In this document: piece after piece, positions 1 to 11,190 of the stretch | Layout of the letters: each line of letters opens with the position of its first letter | How positions within the stretch are numbered: the stretch's first letter is position 1 | Made by a program: the position numbers and the translations under genes | Source: Hyperoplus lanceolatus | Taxonomy: Eukaryota > Chordata > Actinopteri > Uranoscopiformes > Ammodytidae | Direction: 5' to 3' | DNA length: 64,000 nt | Assembly: GCA_026929865.2 (NCBI GenBank) | Contig: CM049396.1 | Location: 23,579,001-23,643,000 of the forward strand | Notes under the pieces: generated by a model | Told to the model about the DNA's origin: nothing | What the model saw: the letters and a program-made list of their open reading frames with translations, nothing else | Database searches by the model: none

Positions 1-836
1 GAAGCAACAGTAACCTCAAAACTGTAATTCAAAACTGTACAATGATGACTACTGATCACACTATCTGACTAATTGGCCAAATAAATATTCCAATATGGCT
101 GCCTTATGCACATCTAGGAAAATGATGACATTCATTTTCTGTTACCTCATAAAGTACCCTTTCAAAAAAATGTATAACGTTGAAAATTCCCAATAAAAAA
201 TATAAATGATTTTGTCAAGACGCTGTAGAAATACAGTATGAGCAAATAGGACACAATGTTGCCAATGTTTCTGCATGGAAGTTCAAGAGATCCTCCTTTT
301 TCCTACCACTCCATACCAGTGAGAAGAGTACAGATAAAACAAGCACATACACAAATCTTAAGTGTGTATGGCAGAAAGAGTGTGTAATTCTGACCCTGTT
401 GCCAATTGTAAGAAACTGAAAGAGAGAAATGTGTTCATGACCTGAGTCATTATGAATAAATCTTAGGTAAATCTTCCAAATGAATGCAATGTAATATACT
501 CATTTTGGTACCAGAAATAGCAGCATGGTATAGTTTAATAGTGTGTGAAGGTTGAGTTGAGATTTGGGTTGCAGTGACTAAAAAAAAAATTATTCTGTCC
601 CTTCTCACTTGAACCTATACTGTCCCCAAGTGAGTCCCCAGTCAGCCACTGCGATCATTCTATACCGCCCCCAACCAAACGTGAAATGAATTAAACCCTT
701 TTGGAAAAGATCTCTAAATTATTCAGCCGTGCCAAGAGTTTAGCACCTGAAAATGCGATGATTATTTAATAGTGTATAACTGTTTAGGCGACCCTCATGA
801 CGTATTTAAAAGGCAGGTGAATTATTAAGTGCTCAC
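1..836 (-). other. fhit: fhit intron segment left of the 30-nt exon
   Basis: This is intron sequence downstream, in gene orientation, of the exon at 837-866. It begins with the splice donor read as gtgagc on the minus strand (831-836). I looked for the next exon, which in this family starts with the HVHVHV histidine triad, and did not find it, so it should lie off the left edge. No repeat was recognised. Confidence 0.6.
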
Positions 837-866
837 CTTCACAGTTTGTCCGGCTTCGGGGCCGTC
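837..866 (-). CDS. fhit: fhit coding exon, 30 nt (residues DGPEAGQTVK)
   Basis: Seen: on the minus strand 837-866 reads in frame as DGPEAGQTVK. It is preceded by a pyrimidine-rich acceptor ending ttcccactag and followed by the strong donor gtgagc. Known: FHIT hydrolyses Ap3A to AMP and ADP and is a HIT-family tumour suppressor in mammals. Human residues 84-93 are the same ten amino acids, encoded by a 30-nt exon placed just before the catalytic HVHVHV triad (His94/96/98). The exon is phase 0 at both ends, so skipping it would delete ten residues beside the active site without a frameshift. Its partner exon lies 2.6 kb away at 3510-3655. Ten identical residues plus the exact exon length and splice sites make chance very unlikely. 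It is too short for an ORF search. Confidence 0.95.
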
Positions 867-3509
867 CTAGTGGGAACAGAAACAGCCAATTAGAAATCAG
901 TTGGGAATTCAGAAATATGCACATTAATAATTCAGAAAAATGGTTTTGATTTCAGAGGAGCTATAGCACCTCACTTAAAGAAGAACTTCCTCCATTAAAG
1001 AAAAATAATTTCCTCCAGCTTCATTTCATTGCCTGCTTTGTCCTCACATTTACTTATTAATTATACATTTTATTCCATTTCTCTTGAGGGGGAAGATACA
1101 AGACGCAAAATTATATTTTTGTTATACATTTAAATAAAACCTTCAAATAATAGATTCTAAACTTCACTACGGCCGATGACTACAGTTGCGGCCACACATT
1201 TGCAGATAAATGTTATGTGGAATAGAAAATTATGTTTTTTCTCGACGCCAGCTGCTCACTGACAGTGTGTTTCATTGTTCTCATACAGCATCTACAGTAG
1301 ACATTTAACAGTAATAATATTTGAAACAAGTATACTGTTTTTTTATTTATTTATCTGCATTAATATGAACACAGGAGGGTCACATGTTATTTTATATATT
1401 TTAAGGTGAGACACTGCAGGTGAATTGGGTCAACAATGTAACTTATATATCATCATGAATCTTTAGCAGTTTATTACTTAAATTAAAACTATTGTTTTTT
1501 GTGATACAATTTCTTATTGAAATGTTTGTATAAATATTCGAATCTAGTAATGTCTAACTAATTATGTGTATATTTTCATCTATTTAAAGAAACAAAATCT
1601 AGATGTTGGATAACGAGTTCAAATGTTTGTTTCATTTTTACAACATATTAGTGTCCAAAGTATTATGCTGAAGAGATTTTTGCTACAGGCTTATTTCATT
1701 ATTATACCATGCATTTTCTTCAAAAACAAAATGTATCATAAATCAGACAATTAATAGCATTTGAGTAAGTCCTTCTATAATTACCTTTTAGAATAGTGCT
1801 ACAAATGATTATGTAAAGTGTAGTTGATATAAGTTTAACTTAGTTGTTTAATTTCATTGAAGATGTTAAGGGCTTTAGAAGTTGAGATTTTTAGTTCAGT
1901 ATTACAATAAAAAACTGATGTTGAGATAATGGAAGACAAGGTTTAGTCAAATAAGCACCTAAAGGCTCATTTTGGACCCTTTATTTATACTAGTATGAAA
2001 GAAGTCAAATGTGGGAGCAAAATAGAAATCTTAAAACTGACTTGTGCTTTGGATAAACTATGTTTTTGCCTGCAGTGTTTCTTGGCACATACATCAACAA
2101 CCACGTAACACTTTAATATTTCATACACTCTTTCTTTGTCTTCTTTTGAGCATTTATCTACTTCTTAATTTGCTGACAATTCAAAAAAAGTTCTTCTCAG
2201 AATGGCATAAGTTGTGTTCACAATGACATGTATTGAGATAATACTTTATGCGTTACAAAGAAAGAGTAACTTAAAATTGAATGGCTCGAATGCACATCAT
2301 ATATTATAAGTGTTTGTGTTTCTATCCGAAAGTTTATTTGTTCTCCCAGCACCAATCCTCTAGTGAACCCTAATGCTATTCTCATTATGATAATTATTAT
2401 TTGTCAGATGAATGGCAGCTTCCCCCTCCTGCAGCCAATTCTCTTTCCCGATGTTTTTGGCTCTAAACTGCAAGCTGTCACAACTAATCTCCTATCATCA
2501 CTTTTCATCAGTCAAAGATAATGATATCCAGGTAAAGATTTATTCTATGCTGCTCTACTTCTTTGTCCTTCTCCCTCTCCTAACCCTGTGAAACAATCTT
2601 CTCTTGACAGGGCCACAGTGCGAGGCTAGGTGCTACTTTGATATTAGCATATATATCGGCAGTTATGCAGAATAGGGCCGTTCAGTCTGAGGTGCTGTCT
2701 GGATGTCAGAGTCAGCTTTGTATTTAGCTTCCATCACAGAGCTGATCCATACTGAAAACACCAAGCGGCTTCATGCTGCGGTGCCCTCAGATTCTCTCTT
2801 TTCACGTCATTTGGTGTTGTATTGAGTTAAAAATCAATACAATGATACCATACTATTTGCTTAAACTAACCAACATGTTCCAATACAAAGCAATCAGATC
2901 CTTAAGATCCAATTTAAACCCAAGTGACACAAGCCTATAACTTGCCCTCTCAATTTTCTTAGCCCCAGTTAGATGTTACTCTGAGGATCCCTATGCATGG
3001 TAGCCTTTTATTTTGATTTTATTTATTACATTTTTTCCCCCCGATTGATTTATTTGTCTATATATTTTTCTTTTCTTATTTCTTTCTTTTGTCTCTTTTC
3101 TTTTCCATTGTATACATTGTGGTTCTGGTCATCACTGTTGCTATCACCACCATTATTATTGTAATGCTTCAATGTCGCTGTTTTTTGTTGCATAATGATA
3201 CGTTTATTTTTAAAGCGGCAACTGAAAACATTCTTTGTCCCAAAAGAATCTCAACATAACTTATATATTATATGGCCTCTACATTGTTTTATGTAGGAAA
3301 AAAATAATCACAGTCTGACATATCTATGTATGGAAACTTTGAGATCTCCAGAAGAAATTACATTCACGTTAGAACCAAGCCTAGCAGTGCTAGAGTTTGT
3401 TATTTAACACCATTTCAGGGATGAGATTACTCATGTGTATTTTGCTACCCACTATGAACTGGAGTTGAAGCTACAACATGTTTAAACCACTCCTAGGTCT
3501 GTGTATTAC
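867..3509 (-). other. fhit: fhit intron (2,643 bp) between the two exons
   Basis: This intron is bounded by the donor gtaata at its right end (3504-3509, minus strand) and the acceptor ending cactag at its left end (867-872). It is AT-rich. It contains one copy of a dispersed repeat (about 1400-1700). A stretch at about 2380-2830 is repeat-free, with homeodomain-like ATTA words and balanced base composition, and could be conserved non-coding DNA; nothing in the sequence proves that. A pyrimidine-rich run (about 3020-3110) is low complexity. Confidence 0.8.
1400..1700. repeat. Dispersed repeat family, copy 1
   Basis: The stretch opens with gagacactgcaggtgaatt. It runs through an AT-rich body that includes the phrases atctagatgttggata and acaacatattagtgtccaaag. 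The same order of phrases recurs at 12445-12990 and, for the opening part only, at about 20325-20560. This marks a dispersed, moderately diverged family. I could not assign a superfamily or exact ends. This copy has an uninterrupted TTAA where the 12-kb copy carries a MITE. Confidence 0.5.
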
Positions 3510-3655
3510 CTGGATGGCGATGGTGAGCGAGGTGGCGTTGAAGTGTGTCTCCACCAGCTTGGCCACTCTCTGAGCGGTGCTGAATAAATCTGCCACCTCA
3601 TCGGGCTGAAGGTCCTGAAAACGCTCCACTATTCTCAGAGGGCACACCAACACAT
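3510..3655 (-). CDS. fhit: fhit coding exon, 146 nt (HIT domain, residues about 35-83)
   Basis: Seen: on the minus strand the exon starts after ...ctgttcag (3656 and up) with the last two bases of a split codon. It then reads [38 protein letters not shown] and [10 protein letters not shown], and ends CAG before donor gtaata. Known: human FHIT residues 36-83 read VLVCPLRPVERF...SLTFSMQ. By my count 34 of 48 residues are identical (human sequence from memory). In human the exon is also 146 nt, phase 1 at its start (the split His35 codon) and phase 0 at its end. The final Gln corresponds to Gln83, which contacts the substrate phosphates. This segment forms the early strands and helix of the HIT fold; the catalytic triad is encoded further left. 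An open frame continues through both splice sites, so the ORF boundary is not the exon boundary. Confidence 0.97.
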
Positions 3656-3714
3656 CTGAACAGTTTCTGTTAAGGACATTCTGTGCTGAAAACATTACAT
3701 TACAGTACATTTTC

Positions 3715-3921
3715 AATTTATTCAGTTTACTGCATATTGCAAATATTGTAAATAGTTTTCTTTATATTGCACATTTGACTTTATATTATATATATATTAC
3801 TTGTCTTATCTATCCTTTTGTACTTATTGCATCGTGGGTCGGAGCAAGACGTATTTGCGATTCCTCTGTATGTCTGGCACATTTTGCAGAAATTGACACT
3901 AACGTTGACTTGACTTGACAC
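3715..3921 (+). repeat. LINE 3' end fragment
   Basis: The sequence from the TTTATTC-rich start through gcatcgtgggtcggagcaag, ctctgtatgtctggcaca and the closing gttgacttgacttgac has the layout of the 3' UTR and short tandem tail of fish non-LTR retrotransposons. It resembles elements ending in ...acaataaagttgactttgac. No coding part remains. It sits only about 60 bp upstream, in gene orientation, of the fhit exon acceptor, inside the branch-point neighbourhood. Confidence 0.6.
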
Positions 3922-6385
3922 ATTTAGATATTAAAACAGAAAAGTCTTATACATTATAGTGATGCTTCGTGCTATGCTCTCTCTGTTTCACCATGCACAA
4001 ACTAGTTGCATTTCTGCAGTTATGACTAGAAGCCAGGATATGTGTGTAATAAACCAAAATGTGCAGTTACTGAGAAATAAAGCAGGATCTACCAAATGTT
4101 ATGTTTTTGACATCAGCGCTTAACGACAAGATAAGCATGCCCTTTAAGTTGTTTAATGTGTGTAAAATTGTTGCTCGGAAAACTAACAAATATTGTTGTT
4201 GCTTTGATCTTTTTTTTTTAAATAGTAGAAATATTTGATCTTTGTGTATTTTGATATCCAGCTGAGAAACAAGAAATTGTTTCACCAGCATGACATGTTC
4301 CATCATTAAAAAACATTGGTGCATGTTACAACATTTCAATTTGAGACGTAGTGAACACCAGAACATCGGTTCAGTTATGGACTCTACTACTTGGACACAG
4401 TAAACACCCACCCATTGCCCAGGCGCTGCAAGGTGGGGAGCCTCCTTCTGTTTTGTGCCCTGTGGACCATAGTGGTAGACCAATTTCATTTACATTAACT
4501 TTTTGACCCTGTGGGCTTGCCTAATGCCACAGACAGGATTGCTAAATTGGAAAAATATCAATAATTATGTAAATGAGAGATTACATTTAAATTAAATTGT
4601 GTGGGCAAATAGGGCTCTGAACATATAAAGCCTATGTATATAATGTGAACTTGGATATATAAAGTAGTCACAAGGAACATTTTAAATAGTTCTGAAAAAG
4701 TCTCATTCCTCCTCCGGTAATCATAAATTACATGTAGCAATGCAAAGAATGCTAGTTTTTCTTAATACCTTTGTCATGGGTACGCTCACCCAGGAACAAC
4801 AGCTTTTGTCCAAAGGGGCCGCTAGAATTAACACAAACTGAAAGTTCCTCATATCCACTTTAATAGAACAATTCTTAAATACATGTGACAAAATACAATG
4901 TGCCTCCATGTTGGCTCTTGGCGAAAGTGAAAAATGGTCCATTTAATTTCATTCATAACGGTTATGGAACATATTGTTTCCAGGGACATGCTCATCCCAC
5001 GTCAGAACGATTGTACACAGAAAAGTAATCAAGCTCAGAGAGAGAAGAGAGAGAGTCTGATGAGTGGTGTGGCTAACGCAGCGGAGAACAAATCTCCAAA
5101 AGGCTTCAAGAACATGTTGCTTTGCGTTAGCGCTATTGATGAAATGACCATTTGATCAATAACAGTGGCTTAAAGGGAGCAGAGTGAGAGACTTCTCTAA
5201 AGAATGGTACAATATAATAGAAGCTATCAAAGAACATAGATGCAGCAGTGGCCGGCAAAAAAGACTAAAGTAACACAAGGAATTTTCCCTTAGAGCTTTA
5301 TTGCCAGCCAAGAAAATTACAAAAGCTTTATGAAATCAATACATAATTAAACTTGATGATGTTAAATCATTAGAAATTAACAGTTGTATACACATTGCAA
5401 AACCAATACAATGTTAACCAAACAACTTTCTAGTTCTATTCTAGTCCAGCAGTCTTTTTTCATATAGTGTATGTTTTGAGACGGATTTTTTTCAAATATT
5501 TTAACTAAAACCACAGTAGTTTTGACATTTCTTTTTGTGTTGAAAATAGATTTAACTTTAATTTGTTTAATGGAAACAAGATACATCCATAAGGAGTCAA
5601 TTGCAGCTTCATACTATATAGATATGTCCGGCTCTTATTTGCTAATTAAAACAAGATCAACAAATTAACAATCCTAAGTAAGATTTCCCGGACTGACCAC
5701 CATAAGGTTATTTACACATACATTTTTTCCACAACAACACCTATTATGCAAAATGCATTTTTCATGTGTCCCCAGTGTGACTAGAGACTCACAAAGTATG
5801 ATAAAAAACAACACTCTCTCTTTTTCTCCACCTCCACCATTCTGCAAACCTGTTTTCAAAAACCCCGGGCGGCAGCAGGCTCTAAAACGGAGCATTTCAG
5901 ACAGAGGCTGAAAAGAGGTGATTTAGCTATGTCACTGTGAGAAATATAATTTTTTTTTGGACTCTGTTACTACTATAAATTATTTTCATGTTGTATTAAA
6001 AAATACAAAATATACTTTGAATTCTTCACCCAATTAAGGCGAGGGAGATGATGTTAAAAATGCAAACTTTGTTAAGAGAAAACATGAAAGCAGCAAGCGA
6101 TACAGAACGGAACAGATACATTGGAGTACATTGGGCTCCCATGAAACAGCTTCCTGTTGTGAGAAGATGATTACATCTTAGCATTTCATGCCACAGTGGC
6201 CTCGTCTGGGAGACCATTCATCTCAAGAGCCACAAACAGAGGCTCAAATGATCGCTTTGCTCTGTGTGTGGGTATGTGTATGTGTGTGTGTGTTAGAGCC
6301 ACACTTGAATGAAATCACACGTCACATGAGCTGATATCTTCCTTTTCCACATGAAAGATGAGGCAGTGCCGAGGCCACAGAGCGC
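3922..6385. other. Intron without recognised genes or repeats
   Basis: This is AT-rich unique-looking DNA. Open frames at 4067-4489 (minus, 140 codons) and elsewhere show no family motif and no splice-site logic. I treat them as chance openings. Confidence 0.5.
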
Positions 6386-6417
6386 GCACACATGCACACA
6401 CACACACACACACACAG
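6386..6417. repeat. CA microsatellite
   Basis: This is a run of CA dinucleotides with one TG break. A shorter TG run (about 6264-6294) lies 90 bp to the left. Confidence 0.9.
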
Positions 6418-6689
6418 AAAGAGCTTGTTTACTTTGTGTGTGTGCCCAAAGACTGTTTTGCAACAAAGATTTAGCATTAACCTCAGCAAGTTATCCACTA
6501 CACTGCATGGCCTGTCAGATCTGTGTTTGGAAAGCTAAGGCCTTAACTATTTCTTTTAACTCTATTGCACTTACCAAAACATAAAGGAATGTATAGATAC
6601 AGTATAGGAAGGTCGTTTAGAAAGGAAGTCTGAAAGGCCACACCCCTCACCCCCTGAGTCAGACACACTTGACATTCCTTACACAAGTA

Positions 6690-7440
6690 CATCTTAGGCC
6701 TGGGACACAAATGCCATGTCAAATTTTTCGGCTACCACGTTAGCACACTAACGCAGCCACACGTTCAACCTCCGACGCCCGTTGGAGGTGCGTCTGCAGG
6801 GACCCTCCACTTCACCTCAGGAGGCTCGCCTATTTTCTCTCTCTGCTTTAACTGATGGATACATACTCTGTTGACATTCTTATTGACTTTATTCCAGCAA
6901 CTTTTGCTGCAGTTTCACCATTTCCTGGTGCTTCTCTTTCAAAATAAAACTTCCCATAAGCGCAAACGTGGAGAAAAAAAAATATGGCAATGAGGCACAC
7001 GGATTACTGTCGAAACTCAATATTAATCATATGTATCATAAAATGACATGAAACAACTTATTATTAATGTTAATCATCTATGGAAACTCTGTGTAGAAAG
7101 GGCTTTTAGAAGCAGCGCTGCAGCAGCAGCTGAGACGTGGCGTGTGTGGCCAAAAAACAGGGAGAGAGACGCAGCAGTAACAGACACAGACGTGCTCCAG
7201 AGGTAGAAGCAGGATCTGTGTCTCGGACCTTATAGTGCTATACAATAGCCTTTTTGACCATAAAGGACAGCCACAAGTAATCGGAACTTCCGCATATAAA
7301 AGTACAACAAAAACGCATTTAGGTTTTATGTTAGCATTTATTTATGTGGTGAAAGAGTGCTTTTCTTCTGCCCCCCTCTGCGACGATAAAAGGCGGACTT
7401 CTGCTGCATTGACATCTCCCCCAAATTTCCAATTGTGACT
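6690..7440. repeat. Possible DNA-transposon remnant, GC-richer block
   Basis: Base composition rises and CpG becomes common (acgttagcacactaacgc; cgacgcccgttggagg), unlike the neighbouring intron. Small MITEs in fish introns often show this contrast. Terminal inverted repeats could not be set with confidence. It could equally be a CpG-containing unique element. Confidence 0.25.
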
Positions 7441-8820
7441 GCACTGACTGCCAGCTCCATAAGGTAACATACTAACTATAACCAAGAACTTCATACAACA
7501 CCACTTCAAAGATACTGAACTATATCCCTTTAATCATTGCTGTAGAATTATCCAACAGGAAGTCAATGCAGAAAGTAATGAGCATCATGCTAGACCCCCA
7601 GAGAAACCTTCAGGATGCCCAGACCTCAGTAGTGTACACATCAAGAAGCAGACTTTACCCAAGCCTGGTGCTCTGTTCATCATCTCAGCCTCTTTCACTG
7701 TAGGCCAATACAGTCCTTTATTGATGGGATCCCCAAAGGCCTGGGTCGTTGACAGTCATGGGAGGAGGACCTCACCCCCATACAACGTACCGTATGTATT
7801 GGTTCAAGAGGGAAGAGGCTTTCCATATGTCTCTGGCTGGGCCAATCTCATCTCTAGCTCCAAACATCCCCGAGGACAGGATTGAAGAGCCAAAGCATTT
7901 TCCATATAGTAAGAAAAACCATCTGCTCATATCACTATTATTATTCGTCACAACAAGTCATTTGTCTGCTTTCCCCATGATTTACTCTCGGGGTCGTGGT
8001 GCATGTAATAAGAACAAGGCATCACAGATTGGTTTTACATTGCAAATGCAATCATTTCTTTGAGGGAAAACATCTGTCCATTCCCATTTCAAATGACATG
8101 CTGTAGTGTTGCACTACAACAATGACTTCACCTGAGCCTGAAAACACAACCTCTCTGAGGGACCATCCTCATCCTGTCTGTACCAATCGCATCACCTTAA
8201 TTGTACACCATGGTAATAGTTTATTTTTTCTTTTGGGTGTTCACACTGGAAAATAAGCAAATTAAGTAAACTTTATAATGGCCATATGCAGGATAAAAAA
8301 TGCTCCAGATGTGTAGAGTGTTAATGGATACTTATGTCTCCAAATGCTCATGTTGAGGAAGTTTGCATAACACTTGGAAAAGCTCAGGCTGGGGAGAAAA
8401 ACTTTATTTTGAACCAAAATATTCACTTTATTCGATTACGATAAAACAATAATTTTATTTATTGTGACCTGAGCAAAATAAATCCTATCTCATCTTACTG
8501 TAAAAAACCTTATGAATATTTCCCTCTGTATGTTCTAGAGTTCTATTTATCGCTGTGTCAACGAGCAACCTAACCCAGCTAAAGTGAAAAGGATGGAACT
8601 GGCAGGGGCTTTGTACCACAATAACTTATTCTTTAACTAACCTTTTTCAATCACCGAAAGCTACCAGCAGCTAGCCTGGTGAGACCAGCCTGATCTCGCA
8701 AAATTTGCATTAGATTTTTCATCATTCCCTAAATTAGACTCTCTCCAAACACATGTCTGTGTTTATGTAGGAATGAACACATGCACACACAGTGATATGA
8801 GTACAGCATGTAGTGGGCCC
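7441..8820. other. Intron without recognised features
   Basis: Mixed-composition unique sequence. The 104-codon opening at 7749-8063 shows no recognisable domain. Confidence 0.45.
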
Positions 8821-8825
8821 ATTGA

Positions 8826-9065
8826 TATTTGGGGTGGTAGGATGGCCTAGAGGAAAGATGGCCGACCAGTAACCATGGGGACTCTGGTTGGATCTACGGT
8901 GCCCACCGTCCCTACCATTGTGTCCTTGAGCAAGGCACTTAACCCCAAAACTGCTCTAGGGGCGCTGTACTAGGGCTGAGCCTGCACTCTGACCCCCACC
9001 GAAGTGTGGTAACTTGAGAGGGGATATGCGAAAAGACACATTTCAATGGAGCCATTGACTAATAA
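8826..9065 (+). repeat. tRNA-derived SINE
   Basis: The head gtggtaggatggcctagagg resembles a tRNA A-box. It is followed by the phrase gtccttgagcaaggcactta and then aactgctctaggggcgctg, a combination I recognise from fish tRNA-type SINEs. The 3' part ends near taataaagtaac. The B-box is degraded. It is not a functional tRNA gene, because no cloverleaf can be drawn from it. Confidence 0.65.
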
Positions 9066-9504
9066 AGTAACATAACTTAATATTTGTGTGTGCGGGCCTG
9101 TCTCTGCTTACTGGTATTGGAAAATATGTGTTGACCTGGTAAGCAGCTAGTTTTCCCACCTGAGATCACACAAACAACTGTCAAAGCAGATGTTGTGATG
9201 TGGTCCACAGCTGCATACAAGGTCCTATCATTGAACTGACTCTCCCTAGGGAGGAAGGGATACCAGCAGCACAAGAGTTCAAGCTGCTAAACTCCTCTGA
9301 ACAGCCAGCAGAGTATATGGGCGCTGTTGTTAACTGCTCTTTATCTACTGTCTTTGAATCTCAACAGCCCCTTGCAGAAGCTCTTTGAAATATATATTTT
9401 TTATTGTAAAGATCAATTCAAAGTCATGCAGGTAAAATGAAAAAGTAGGCAGAGGTGAAGGTAGAGGTATCAGAGGTATTGATGTAAGTGTTGTATTGTA
9501 ACTC

Positions 9505-9905
9505 AGAAGACTCTACCGGGTGCCACTCCTGTCAGCTCAGAACAGGAAACTGAGGCTACAGTTCGCACAGGCTCACCAAAATTGGACAATAGAAGATTGG
9601 AAAAATCCTGCCTGGTCTGATGAGTCTCGGTTTCAGTTTCGAAGTTCAGATGGTAGAGTCAGAATTTGACATGAAAGCATGGATCCACCCTGCCGTGCAC
9701 CATCCACCATGCCACGTTCAAAGTCACTTAAATCCCCTTTCTTCCATTCTGATGCTCAGTTTGAACTTCAGCACGTTGTCTTGACCTCATCTACATGCCT
9801 AAATGCATTGAGTTGTTGCCATGTGATTGGCTGATTAGCTATTTGTTTTTACAAGCAACTGAACAGGTGTAGCTAATAAAGTGGCCGGTAAGTGTATATA
9901 CATAG
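9505..9905 (+). mobile_element. Tc1-like transposon remnant, 3' part
   Basis: One frame reads NRKLRLQFAQAHQNWT then IEDWKN, WSDESRFQF and DGRVRI. This is the Tc1 transposase segment around the second catalytic Asp (the SDESRF motif). A stop follows. The remainder jumps to sequence of the 3' UTR, with an internal deletion removing the rest of the catalytic core. It ends with cctaataaagtggccggt-like sequence (here gctaataaagtggccggt), the familiar right end of this family. It directly abuts the next Tc1-type element. Confidence 0.75.
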
Positions 9906-9907
9906 TA

Positions 9908-10687
9908 CTGTGCAAAAGTTTTAGGCAGGTGTAAAAAAAAATGCTAAAAAAACTAAGAATGCTTTCACAAATAATTATTTTTATCAATCCTAAAACATGC
10001 TAAGTGAGGGAACAAGGCAGTTATACTGGATAAGCAATGTTTCTCCCAGACAAAGATTTCAAAGCAGACTGTGGCTTAAAGATATGCTGTGCTTTTGACG
10101 AAGCACAAAGAAACGGGCAACATTGAGGATGGTACGCAGTGATCGGCCAAGGAAACGTAGTGCAGCAGATGAAAAACACATCAAGGAAGATGTCTGCCAG
10201 TGGCATCAGCTCAGAACTGGCAGAAACCAGTGTGGTCAAGGTACACCCATCTACTATCTGGATAAGTAAAGAAGTGGCCAGAAGTGGTTTTCATGTAGGG
10301 TTGCAGCCAATAAGCCATACCTCCGACATTGAAACCAGGTCAAGCAACTCAACTATGCACCAAAACATAGGAACTGAGCCTCAGAAAATTGTCAGCAGGT
10401 GCTCTGAACGGAAATTTAAAATAGTTGGCTGTAACAGAAGGCAGGTTGTTCGATGAAGGGCTGGAGAGCGGTGCAATAATGAGTATCTGCAGGCAACAGT
10501 GAAACATGGTGAAGGTTTCTTGCAAGTTTCTGCGAACGGAGTTGAAGATTTGGTCAGGATTAATGGTGTCCTCAATGCTGTATTCACTGCTTTTGTTAAT
10601 TTAAGAAAATAAACTATTCACACTTTTACCGTTTTTGAAAGCATTTGTAGTTTACAGCACCAGCACCTGCCTGAAACTTTTGCACAG
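9908..10687 (+). mobile_element. Tc1/mariner-type element, deleted
   Basis: Terminal inverted repeats read ctgtgcaaaagttttaggca at the left and tgcctgaaacttttgcacag at the right. Both are flanked by TA (9906-9907 and 10688-10689), the Tc1/mariner target duplication. The 780-bp interior keeps short pieces of transposase-like sequence (for example around 10100-10460) but no full frame, and the usual length of about 1.2-1.6 kb is not reached. It is a non-autonomous deletion copy. Confidence 0.75.
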
Positions 10688-11109
10688 TACTGCATACAGT
10701 ATACTGTTTAAATAAGCTATCGCAGGTGGATTTGAAGACATGCTTCTGTTGTGGGGTATCCCAAAAAGTTCCGTTCACACTGTGCTCCGGGATAAAGCTA
10801 AACATATGATTAGAGCCATGAGTGGTGCTGGACTCCAGACACACCCTCCAGCTGGCTGTTAACGAGGGACTTTTAGCTCAGAGAAGTGTGTTCTTCTTCC
10901 CTTTTGATAATTCCACTTGATAGCGTCTTTTCTTTAGACCTCCCCCTCCTTGTTTAAATCTACATATTATCAACTCCACAACTCCAGTAACGAACACATC
11001 CTCATGAAAACTAAAGTTACAGTCTAAAGTGTGTCTTTGCCTTGAGAAGAGGCTCACCGATACGGTCAAGAAGAATGAAGAGAAACCACAAACTCACTCT
11101 CTCTTCCTG

Positions 11110-11118
<9 letters not shown>
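10688..11118. other. Intron without recognised features
   Basis: Unique-looking sequence between the Tc1 element and the CA tract. Nothing was recognised. Confidence 0.4.

Positions 11119-11186
<68 letters not shown>
11119..11186. repeat. CA microsatellite, about 34 units
   Basis: An uninterrupted CA run preceded by a short CT run. The open frames across it (poly-Thr-His or poly-Val-Cys) are artefacts. Confidence 0.95.

Positions 11187-11190
<4 letters not shown>

Noticed and set aside
4067-4489. 140-codon minus-strand open frame
   Set aside because: No recognisable motif, low-complexity Lys/Gln part, no splice or start logic. Kept as unique intron.
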